A stretch of 5,527 nucleotides of DNA from an uncultured Lachnospira sp. (GTDB taxonomy: Bacteria > Bacillota > Clostridia > Lachnospirales > Lachnospiraceae). This document shows, piece by piece, positions 1-5,527 of this stretch. The notes beneath the pieces are model-generated. The model made no database searches and was not told where the DNA came from. It worked only from the letters and a program-made list of their open reading frames with translations. Numbering within the stretch: position 1 is the first letter of the stretch; each line of letters begins with the position of its first letter. Where the stretch lies: positions 1 to 5,527 of the forward strand of contig CAKRKK010000165.1 of the NCBI GenBank assembly GCA_934358235.1. Direction: 5' to 3'. Both the position numbers and the translations under genes were made by a program.

Positions 1-1
1 A

Positions 2-667
2 TATATGATTGCCGTACCTTTTGTAGTACTTTCTTTCTATGACAGCATTCCAACTATAAAAGAGGTAATCAATGTCAGCACCATAAGTATACTTATGGTA
101 TATATTCCTGTCGGTATATCAGAGGCCATAAGCTACACACCTATTCTTGGTGCCTCTTCATATCTTACATTTATTACCGGTAATATTATGAACCTTAAGC
201 TTCCATGTGCCATAAATGCCATGAAGCTTGCCAAAAAAGAACCAAATACTCCTGAGGGTGAAGCAGTAGCATCTGTAGCCGTAGCTGTCTGCTCTGTTAT
301 GACAATTATCATACTTGCCCTTGCTGCCCTTTTAAGTGCATGGATAAGCCCTGTATTTGAACTTCCAGCCGTTAAAACTGCATCTAACTACCTTATTCCA
401 GCTCTGTTTGGTTCTCTTACACTTGGTTTATTTGCAAGCACTAATTCTGGTAAAAAGGTTGTTAAAAACGGAGTTATGGGTGTTGTTCCTGTTCTTATAA
501 TCGTTTCAGTTCTCTCACTTATAGCTCGTATCACAACCGGCTCATCACTGTTTGGTATGGTTGGTTTCCTCATCCTTTTCATGCTTCCAGTTGCCATTAT
601 TTCATCAAGAATCATGTGGAAGAAAAATATTATCAAGGTTGTTGATAAAGAAGAAAATGCCGATTAA
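2..667 (+). CDS. Multi-pass membrane protein of unknown function, 5'-truncated by the window edge
   Basis: I do not recognise this family. The frame is open back to base 2 (a Tyr codon precedes the first Met at position 5). No ribosome binding site is visible, and the protein opens directly in a hydrophobic stretch, so the true start is probably upstream of the window. Numbering from the Met at 5, 220 residues are visible. Hydrophobic segments lie near residues 1-12 (end of a helix), 24-48, 85-112, 130-145, 156-175 and 181-201, giving about five or six membrane passes. The tail from about residue 205 is short and charged, probably cytoplasmic. Between the second and third segments is a polar-interrupted stretch, TGNIMNLKLPCAINAMKLAK (residues 58-77), with Gly, Asn and Pro in a hydrophobic setting, as in re-entrant or substrate-contact regions of transporters; that reading is inference. 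It is convergent with the pot operon, so shared transcription or function is not implied. It ends TAA just before a terminator. Confidence 0.75.
   Translation, partial: YMIAVPFVVLSFYDSIPTIKEVINVSTISILMVYIPVGISEAISYTPILGASSYLTFITGNIMNLKLPCAINAMKLAKKEPNTPEGEAVASVAVAVCSVMTIIILALAALLSAWISPVFELPAVKTASNYLIPALFGSLTLGLFASTNSGKKVVKNGVMGVVPVLIIVSVLSLIARITTGSSLFGMVGFLILFMLPVAIISSRIMWKKNIIKVVDKEENAD
80..99. repeat. Perfect 20-bp palindrome inside the membrane protein gene
   Basis: ACCATAAGTATACTTATGGT reads identically on both strands over 20 bases, centred between 89 and 90. It lies in coding sequence (Thr-Ile-Ser-Ile-Leu-Met-Val region, early in the second hydrophobic segment). The function is unknown. 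It has no spacer, so it is more operator-like than hairpin-like; coincidence within codons is not excluded. Confidence 0.5.
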
Positions 668-674
668 TATTAAA

Positions 675-748
675 TATAAAAACAGAGAATAGAAAGTATA
701 ACCGGAGCTTCTCCTCCAATATACAACTTTCTATTCTCTGTTTTTATA
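675..748. terminator. Bidirectional intrinsic terminator between convergent genes
   Basis: A perfect 23-bp inverted repeat pairs 675-697 with 726-748. The outer end of each arm carries five A (678-682) or five T (741-745), so either strand gives a hairpin followed by a U-rich run. The core of the stem is ACAGAGAATAGAAAGT. The 28-nt loop contains a small nested hairpin, GGAG-CTT-CTCC (704-714). It starts 8 nt after the stop of the + strand membrane gene and lies 31 nt past the stop of potD, which fits termination of both convergent units. Confidence 0.88.
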
Positions 749-779
749 ATAATATTCTCTATAAGAATATCCTATACCT

Positions 780-2369
780 TTATATTTTCTTATGTCTTAT
801 GACAGCCGCAATTCTTAGTGCTATAACACCTACGATAGCAACGGCTGCGACAATCCATACCCAGATTGGTACATTATGAATATTAAAACATCTTACATTT
901 ATCCACATCTGATTAATTCTCGCTGTTTCATCATTATCAAAATACTGCATAATAGCACTTCTATGCATTACTTCTTCCGTTGGATACTGTGCTGACAACA
1001 TTCCTTCTGTCTGTGCCTTAGAAGTTCGTAATATATATCTTGAATCATTAGATACTCCTGAGAAGAAATATCCTAAAGAATAATCTATTGCATCAGCCTC
1101 ACTTATTGTATCATCTTCTTCCATAAGTGACTCAAGACCATAATTCCATTTTAAATAATCATATATAACAGGACTCTGACCACCTGATATAACTGATGTA
1201 TAGCCGATATAGTACATATTTCTTACTGCATTTTCTGGCATAGATACGAAATTAACAAATGCTTCTGCTACTTTCTTCTTTTCTGAATTGCCATTAATTC
1301 CTGATTTCAACATCGCCCAGCCATCAAAATACATATTAGTACATTCTTGTGGAATAGCAAAATTAAGCTCGACATCATTAGCTTCTGCCTGCTGCATTAT
1401 GTATACAGCATCACCTGACCACTGATAGCCAGCACTAATCTTACCTGTAATAGCATCAATCTTACCACTGTCAGTTTCAAATGAATATACATTATCTTTA
1501 ACCTGCTGAAGATATTCTAATGCTTCATCAACTGTATCCTTCGATGTGTCATTCATCTCCTCTGCCAGCATATCAGTATAATCTGCCTGATTGATAAAAT
1601 CCTGTGACCTTAACTTATCAGACTTGATTGCACCAATTGCCGCAAACATAGTATCTCTTACATTATCCTTAACAGTAATCATACGTCTGAACTTATCATT
1701 ATTAATAATCTTCCATGTCGATGCCTCTTGCCTTGTAACATCTTCTGGATTATATATAATACCTGTAACACCCCACATATATCCAGCAGCATATTTACTC
1801 CAAGGTTCACCATTGATTGTATTATTATCAAAAGTCTGCTTTATAAATGGTGAAACACCTTTTGCATAATAATTCTCTTTGATTCCTGTGTCGTAGAATT
1901 CATCAGAAAATGGTTCAAGCCAGCCCTCTGTCATAAGCTTCATAAACATATATTCTGAAGGACATATTAAATCGTACTCATCACCTAATGTAAGCATATT
2001 GTAGAGTTCTTCATTAGTTCCAAGACAGCTATATTCGACATTAACCTTCTTGCCATATGTCTTATAATACCATTCAGCAAAATCATCAACCATAGAATTA
2101 TCGCCCCTGATATCTGTGCTCTCAAGATCTATTGTTTCATCAGCGTTCCAGCCGCCTTCATCTATATACTCTTCCCAGTTACATATTCTAAGTGTAATTA
2201 TATCGTTATCTGCCGCCTCTGCTTTAGTAGAATTAAATCCTTTCCACACTCCTGTTATACTTCCAGACAGCATTTCAACAACCAAAATCATAGCAAGCGA
2301 AACTTTTATAACATTTTTCGTCAAATGTCTGATATAAGATGTAATATCTATAATCACATTTTTATTCAT
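780..2369 (-). CDS. potD: Polyamine (spermidine/putrescine) ABC transporter substrate-binding protein PotD, long form with C-terminal membrane anchor
   Basis: Extracellular binding protein that captures polyamine and delivers it to PotB/PotC. The 529 residues compare with about 350 in E. coli PotD. Residues 1-22 are a basic leader and 23-42 a hydrophobic stretch. AEA|A at 50-53 looks like a signal peptidase I site; there is no lipobox Cys. PotD hallmarks follow: the ligand-site motif CNWEEY (63-68), a GTNEELYNML segment (117-126), DLICPSEY (133-140), YMWGVTGIIYN (197-207), DNVRDTM (235-241, the Gram-positive form of the Asp/Glu ligand region), QWSGDA (316-321) and MYFDGWAML (346-354). The terminal helix block YPTEEV...MWINVR spans 462-493. 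Residues about 500-525 are a transmembrane helix followed by the basic tail RHKKI, so the mature protein is probably tethered at its C-terminus. Extra segments at about 70-92 and 393-460 explain the rest of the length. The start is fixed by AAGGAG eight bases upstream, inside the end of potC. The ATG shares its A with the potC stop (TAATG), suggesting translational coupling. Exact substrate is unproven. Confidence 0.93.
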   Translation of the reverse strand: MNKNVIIDITSYIRHLTKNVIKVSLAMILVVEMLSGSITGVWKGFNSTKAEAADNDIITLRICNWEEYIDEGGWNADETIDLESTDIRGDNSMVDDFAEWYYKTYGKKVNVEYSCLGTNEELYNMLTLGDEYDLICPSEYMFMKLMTEGWLEPFSDEFYDTGIKENYYAKGVSPFIKQTFDNNTINGEPWSKYAAGYMWGVTGIIYNPEDVTRQEASTWKIINNDKFRRMITVKDNVRDTMFAAIGAIKSDKLRSQDFINQADYTDMLAEEMNDTSKDTVDEALEYLQQVKDNVYSFETDSGKIDAITGKISAGYQWSGDAVYIMQQAEANDVELNFAIPQECTNMYFDGWAMLKSGINGNSEKKKVAEAFVNFVSMPENAVRNMYYIGYTSVISGGQSPVIYDYLKWNYGLESLMEEDDTISEADAIDYSLGYFFSGVSNDSRYILRTSKAQTEGMLSAQYPTEEVMHRSAIMQYFDNDETARINQMWINVRCFNIHNVPIWVWIVAAVAIVGVIALRIAAVIRHKKI

Positions 2370-3172
2370 TAATGTTTCTCCTTCTGGGCTTCATTCTTTA
2401 TAGGTGCAAAATTCATAACAACTTCAACTATAACTACAATCAGGAATATAATTGTCGATAATGCCCATAATGCAGTCTTAATATTAGTCTGCGAACCCTT
2501 TGTTGCATTAACAACATACGTACTTATTGTATCAAATGTTGCCGGTTTCGTATAAGTTGCCACAAAATAATCATCAAGTGATAAAGTAACTGCCATAATA
2601 AATCCTGAAACAATACCTGATGCAATCTGAGGTATAATAATATGAATTAACGTATATACCGGTGTTGCTCCAAGGTCAAGTGCAGCCTCATAAAGACTTG
2701 GGTCCATCTGCTTTAACTTGGGAACAACCGCAAGATATACAAATGGTGCACTAAGCACTGTATGTCCTATTATAAGTGGAATATAAGTATTCTTGCTTAC
2801 CCCGAATACAACAACCAGAAGAATACATAATGAAAAACCTGTCACGACATCGGCATTAACAACTGGTATCTGGTTAAGAACTGACATTGTACCATTAACA
2901 TTTTTCTTAGAATAAAATGCTCCAATTGCACCTGTTGTTCCAAGTATTGTAGCAAGCACCGCACTTCCAATTGCAAGTGCAATTGAACCTATAATCATAT
3001 CTATAAGCTCTGGTGTTGTAAATAATGTCACATAATTATGGAACGAAAATGAATGAATAGCCCCAATATTAGGTGAATCTGTAAAACTATATACTGCTAA
3101 TATAAGAATCGGAACATACATAAATATAAGTACAAGACCGATAATTGCATATTTAACACATTTTTTAAACAT
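2369..3172 (-). CDS. potC: Polyamine ABC transporter permease PotC
   Basis: One of two inner-membrane permeases forming the polyamine channel with PotB. With the start chosen here it has 267 residues, normal for the family. The N-terminal helix (about 5-28) with YVPILILAVYSF is typical of PotC. Further hydrophobic segments lie near 55-86, 109-124, 131-150, 183-199 and 232-254, consistent with about six helices. The cytoplasmic EAA loop that docks on PotA is EAALDLGATPVYTLIHIIIP (162-181), and the PotC signature SLDDYFVATYT follows at 198-208. The start at 3172 is preferred because AGAGG lies six bases upstream (3179-3183). In-frame alternatives ATG at 3190 and GTG at 3193 would add six or seven residues (VMGKRTG) but have no SD in front. 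The spacer to the potB stop is then 27 nt. The 3' end carries the SD of potD and overlaps its ATG by one base. Confidence 0.93.
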   Translation of the reverse strand: MFKKCVKYAIIGLVLIFMYVPILILAVYSFTDSPNIGAIHSFSFHNYVTLFTTPELIDMIIGSIALAIGSAVLATILGTTGAIGAFYSKKNVNGTMSVLNQIPVVNADVVTGFSLCILLVVVFGVSKNTYIPLIIGHTVLSAPFVYLAVVPKLKQMDPSLYEAALDLGATPVYTLIHIIIPQIASGIVSGFIMAVTLSLDDYFVATYTKPATFDTISTYVVNATKGSQTNIKTALWALSTIIFLIVVIVEVVMNFAPIKNEAQKEKH

Positions 3173-3178
3173 ACCTGT

Positions 3179-3183
3179 CCTCT
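3179..3183 (-). promoter_or_regulatory. Ribosome binding site that decides the potC start
   Basis: On the minus strand AGAGG is followed by six bases and then the ATG at 3172. The upstream in-frame GTG (3193) and ATG (3190) are preceded only by the end of potB and the bases ATAT, with no purine-rich SD. This favours the internal Met, giving an N-terminus that begins MFKKCVKYAII. Confidence 0.6.
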
Positions 3184-3199
3184 TTCCCATCACATATAT

Positions 3200-3985
3200 C
3201 TACAACTTGCGTCCTGAACCTTCATTATCGCTGTCTGCTGATATAAGACTGATTATACATATAATTATAAGAAGTATAAGTGCTATCATTGAACCATTAT
3301 TCCAGTCGTATGCACTAAAGTAGCTTCCTATAAGACTACCCATAATATATGTACTGTTATAAAGCATATCAAGCACTACATAATTAGTCATCGCTGGCAG
3401 GAACACCATTGATATTCCACTTATAATTCCCGGTACAGATAATGGCAATATAATCCTTATAAATGACTGAAAATTATTAGCTCCCAGATCATTTGCCGCT
3501 TCTATAATGCTGTTATCCATTTTCGATAATGTTGTATACAATGGAAGTATCATAAATGGAAGAAAATCATAAGTCATTCCAATAACTGTATTAATAAATG
3601 GATAAAATGCAAGATTACCTTCTATTAATGAAAGAACTTCCTTAAGTGCTGTAATTCTAAGTGTAAAGTTAATCCACATTGGAAGCACAAAAAGCATAAG
3701 AATAACTGCTTTTCTTTTAATCTCGCTCTGTGCAAGTATGTATGCAACTGGATACGCTATTAAAAGACACACCATAGTTACAACAAATGCCAGTGCAAAA
3801 CTGTAACACAATGTTCCAAGTGTGTTAGGATCTGTAAAGAAATTACAGAGATTACTTACTGTAAACTGTCCCTGACCATTGGTAAATGCATAATATATCA
3901 ATACAAGCAAAGGGGCTGCAACAAATAATAAAAGGAATATTCCATAAGGAATTCCAAGCTGCTTACGCGATAATACATTATTCAT
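3200..3985 (-). CDS. potB: Polyamine ABC transporter permease PotB
   Basis: Inner-membrane permease that pairs with PotC to form the polyamine channel. The 261 residues are slightly short but within the family range (E. coli PotB is about 275). Helix 1 is at about 12-34 (IFLLLFVAAPLLVLIYYAF). Further hydrophobic segments lie near 58-84, 92-110, 128-150, 183-204 and 231-249. The PotB-type LPMWINFTLRITA sequence (101-113) follows helix 3. The EAA loop contacting the ATPase is EAANDLGANNFQSFIRIILP (162-181), with the invariant Gly at 168. After the last helix a short polar tail, SADSDNEGSGRKL, is probably cytoplasmic. The spacer from the potA stop is 24 nt and contains AAGGA ten bases before the ATG, so the gene is co-transcribed with potA. 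Assignment as B rather than C rests on its position after potA and on the WINFTLR-type motif in place of SLDD. Confidence 0.93.
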   Translation of the reverse strand: MNNVLSRKQLGIPYGIFLLLFVAAPLLVLIYYAFTNGQGQFTVSNLCNFFTDPNTLGTLCYSFALAFVVTMVCLLIAYPVAYILAQSEIKRKAVILMLFVLPMWINFTLRITALKEVLSLIEGNLAFYPFINTVIGMTYDFLPFMILPLYTTLSKMDNSIIEAANDLGANNFQSFIRIILPLSVPGIISGISMVFLPAMTNYVVLDMLYNSTYIMGSLIGSYFSAYDWNNGSMIALILLIIICIISLISADSDNEGSGRKL

Positions 3986-4009
3986 CTTTATTAATTCCTT
4001 TCCCTTTAC

Positions 4010-5443
4010 TTACTTTTTTAACTGGAACTTCATCTTGTCTTCTAGCATAACAAGTCCTACAGCATCGTCCATATTCCACAGGTACTCATCATCTACAATA
4101 AGGTCGTGTCCATATTCTGTTCTTACAACGTAACTGTAATGGTCACCCTTATAGATAAGGTTGATAATATGTCCGGATACAAGACCTTCATCCACATTAT
4201 CGCTCATTCTTATATCATATGGCTGGATTGAAACCATAACCTTTAACTTAGCCGTATCAATAGCCTCATTATTCTCATCAACTAAAACATTGTTCTTCAT
4301 ACTTGATTTAGGAATAACTTTTGTTAAATCGCAATTAATAACCTTGCCATTAAAATCAAGTGTATAATCACTATTAATATTAGTAACAAAGCTTGTTGTA
4401 TGGTCCTCAGCAAGCATAATATGAATTCCGTCCGGCTCAAGCTTCATACCAATTCTTTCACCGACAGAATAACATTTGGTCGTTCTTATAACCATCTCGT
4501 ACTTGCCCGATTCAACAGTAACCTCATAGTGCATACCTTTGAATATAACCGACACAACTTCGCCCTCAATAATTCCGTCCTCTGGCTTAGTTATAATTAC
4601 ATCTTCCGGTCTTACAACAACATCGACAAGCGTACCCTCTGGAACATCGTCCATTCCTATGAATTCACCACCGCAAAATCTTACTTTCATATGTCCTGTC
4701 ATAATACCTTTGAAAATGTTACTTTCACCGATAAAGTCAGCTACAAATGCATTCTGCGGCTCATTATATATATCCTCAGGCGTACCAATCTGCTGTATCC
4801 TGCCTTCTGAAAGAACAACAATCTTATCAGACATTGTAAGTGCTTCTTCCTGATCGTGTGTTACATATATAAATGTAATTCCAAGTTCATCGTGCATATG
4901 CTTCAATTCAATCTGCATTTCCTGACGCATTTTCAAATCGAGTGCACCTAACGGCTCATCAAGCATAAGAATTTCCGGCTCATTAACCAAGGCTCTTGCA
5001 ATTGCAATTCTTTGCTGCTGTCCACCTGATAAGGTAGATATCTTTCTATTCTCAAACCCCTCAAGGTCAACTATATCAAGAACTCTCTTTACTTTCTTTC
5101 TAATCTCCTCTTTTGGCAGCTTTTTGAGTTTAAGTCCAAATGCTATATTGTCATATATATTCATATGTGGAAATAAAGCATATCTCTGGAATACTGTATT
5201 AATAGGCCTTTTGTTAGCTGGAAGCTGTGATATATCTTCTCCATTAAGAAGTATCTCTCCACTTGTTGGCATCTCAAATCCGGCTATCATTCTTAATGTA
5301 GTAGTCTTACCACATCCGGATGGACCAAGGAAAGTGACGAACTCTCCTCTTTTTACCTCAAGATTAAAATCGTCTACAGCCTTAAATCCATTATCACTAT
5401 ATACCTTACTAATATGTCTTAATTCTATTATATTATCTGCCAT
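4010..5443 (-). CDS. potA: Polyamine ABC transporter ATP-binding protein PotA, long form with duplicated C-terminal domain
   Basis: Cytoplasmic ATPase that powers polyamine import; expected to act as a dimer on the EAA loops of PotB and PotC. Numbering from the chosen start (477 residues): Walker A GPSGCGKTT (40-48), Q-loop FQRYALFPH (Gln86), signature LSGGQQQR (138-145), Walker B ILMLDEP (158-164, catalytic Glu163), D-loop GALD (166-169) and switch His196 in VTHDQEEA. The ATPase domain is complete and appears active. A TOBE-like domain follows at about 242-343, including VVVRPEDVII (275-284). Then comes an additional region, about 362-473, with a parallel layout (VMVSIQPYDI at 402-411, INLIYKGDHY at 427-436), probably a second diverged TOBE-like unit. 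Typical PotA is about 350-380 residues, so about 100 are extra. Two ATG codons stand in tandem at 5446 and 5443. AAGGAG ends only one base before the first and four before the second, so the second is preferred. It is the first gene of the operon. Confidence 0.94.
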   Translation of the reverse strand: MADNIIELRHISKVYSDNGFKAVDDFNLEVKRGEFVTFLGPSGCGKTTTLRMIAGFEMPTSGEILLNGEDISQLPANKRPINTVFQRYALFPHMNIYDNIAFGLKLKKLPKEEIRKKVKRVLDIVDLEGFENRKISTLSGGQQQRIAIARALVNEPEILMLDEPLGALDLKMRQEMQIELKHMHDELGITFIYVTHDQEEALTMSDKIVVLSEGRIQQIGTPEDIYNEPQNAFVADFIGESNIFKGIMTGHMKVRFCGGEFIGMDDVPEGTLVDVVVRPEDVIITKPEDGIIEGEVVSVIFKGMHYEVTVESGKYEMVIRTTKCYSVGERIGMKLEPDGIHIMLAEDHTTSFVTNINSDYTLDFNGKVINCDLTKVIPKSSMKNNVLVDENNEAIDTAKLKVMVSIQPYDIRMSDNVDEGLVSGHIINLIYKGDHYSYVVRTEYGHDLIVDDEYLWNMDDAVGLVMLEDKMKFQLKK

Positions 5444-5447
5444 CATT

Positions 5448-5453
5448 CTCCTT
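5448..5453 (-). promoter_or_regulatory. Ribosome binding site of potA
   Basis: AAGGAG on the minus strand lies just before two adjacent ATG codons. Spacing is one base to the ATG at 5446 and four bases to the ATG at 5443, favouring the latter. The two alternatives differ by a single Met. Confidence 0.7.
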
Positions 5454-5482
5454 TTGCACCTCGTGGTTAATTTATTAATTCA

Positions 5483-5492
5483 GCATATATGC
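5483..5492. promoter_or_regulatory. Palindrome in the potA leader, possible operator
   Basis: GCATATATGC is a perfect 10-bp palindrome about 40 bases upstream of the potA start and downstream of the candidate -10. Its position would suit a repressor site, but it is short and in AT-rich DNA, so chance is quite possible. No regulator gene is visible in the window. Confidence 0.2.
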
Positions 5493-5520
5493 CTTATTAC
5501 TTCTATCTGTTATTTTAATA

Positions 5521-5526
5521 ATTATA
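5521..5526 (-). promoter_or_regulatory. Candidate -10 box of the potABCD promoter
   Basis: On the minus strand the window edge reads G-TATAAT-TATT, a perfect sigma-A -10 consensus. It lies about 78 bases before the potA ATG, implying a leader of about 70 nt. The -35 region would fall outside the window, and the region is AT-rich, so the call cannot be completed here. Confidence 0.35.
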
Positions 5527-5527
5527 C

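Noticed and set aside
388..636. 82-codon frame on the - strand within the left membrane protein gene
   Set aside because: It is antisense to a continuous hydrophobic coding sequence, and its low-complexity Thr/Arg/Pro-rich product is typical of a shadow frame.
704..717. GGAGGAG on the minus strand in the terminator loop, as a ribosome binding site for a small gene
   Set aside because: No ATG, GTG or TTG start at suitable spacing follows it, and it lies within the terminator stem-loop.
752..770. Small inverted repeat ATATTCT-CTATA-AGAATAT just past the potD stop
   Set aside because: A seven-base AT-rich stem is weak, has no clean T-run behind it on either strand, and lies next to a far stronger terminator.
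1591..2337. Open frames on the + strand at 1591-1869 and 2116-2337, opposite potD
   Set aside because: Both lie wholly inside the coding region of potD, and their translations look like reverse readings of it.
4400..4853. Two overlapping open frames on the + strand (4400-4810 and 4539-4853) opposite potA
   Set aside because: They are antisense to a complete, motif-rich ATPase gene, and their products have no recognisable domain and an odd composition. They are shadows of potA codon use.
1..5527. CRISPR arrays, insertion sequences, tRNA or rRNA genes, attachment sites
   Set aside because: I saw no spaced direct repeats, transposase-like frames, cloverleaf-like sequences or rRNA motifs. The genes are intact, with ordinary operon spacing.

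Overview
The window is AT-rich, with compact operons, strong AGGAG-type ribosome binding sites and an AT-rich intergenic region. The protein style, especially the long clostridial type of PotD, suggests a low-GC Firmicute, most likely a gut Clostridia/Lachnospiraceae member. That assignment is inference from protein character, not from a marker gene.

Layout. Positions 1-667 (+) hold the 3' part of a multi-pass membrane protein gene of unknown function, cut by the window edge. Positions 668-779 are a convergent intergenic gap with a long, perfect inverted repeat flanked by A and T tracts, a good bidirectional intrinsic terminator. From 5443 down to 780 (-) runs one tight four-gene operon in the order potA-potB-potC-potD, encoding a spermidine/putrescine-type ABC importer. 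The genes are separated by about 24 nt (A-B) and about 27 nt (B-C, with the start preferred here), and C-D overlap by 1 nt (TAATG). Positions 5447-5527 are the potA leader, with a strong SD, a candidate -10 box at the very edge and a 10-bp palindrome.

How the genes work together. PotD, outside the membrane, captures polyamine. PotB and PotC form the channel, each with a cytoplasmic EAA loop that docks on PotA. A PotA dimer hydrolyses ATP. The whole transporter is present and intact.

What is unusual. The core system is well known, and I do not see an undescribed system here. Several architectural departures from the textbook PotABCD deserve a look. PotA carries about 110 extra C-terminal residues that look like a second, diverged copy of its TOBE-like regulatory domain. 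PotD is about 180 residues longer than the E. coli protein, lacks a lipobox and ends in its own transmembrane anchor. There is also a perfect 20-bp palindrome inside the left-hand membrane protein gene.
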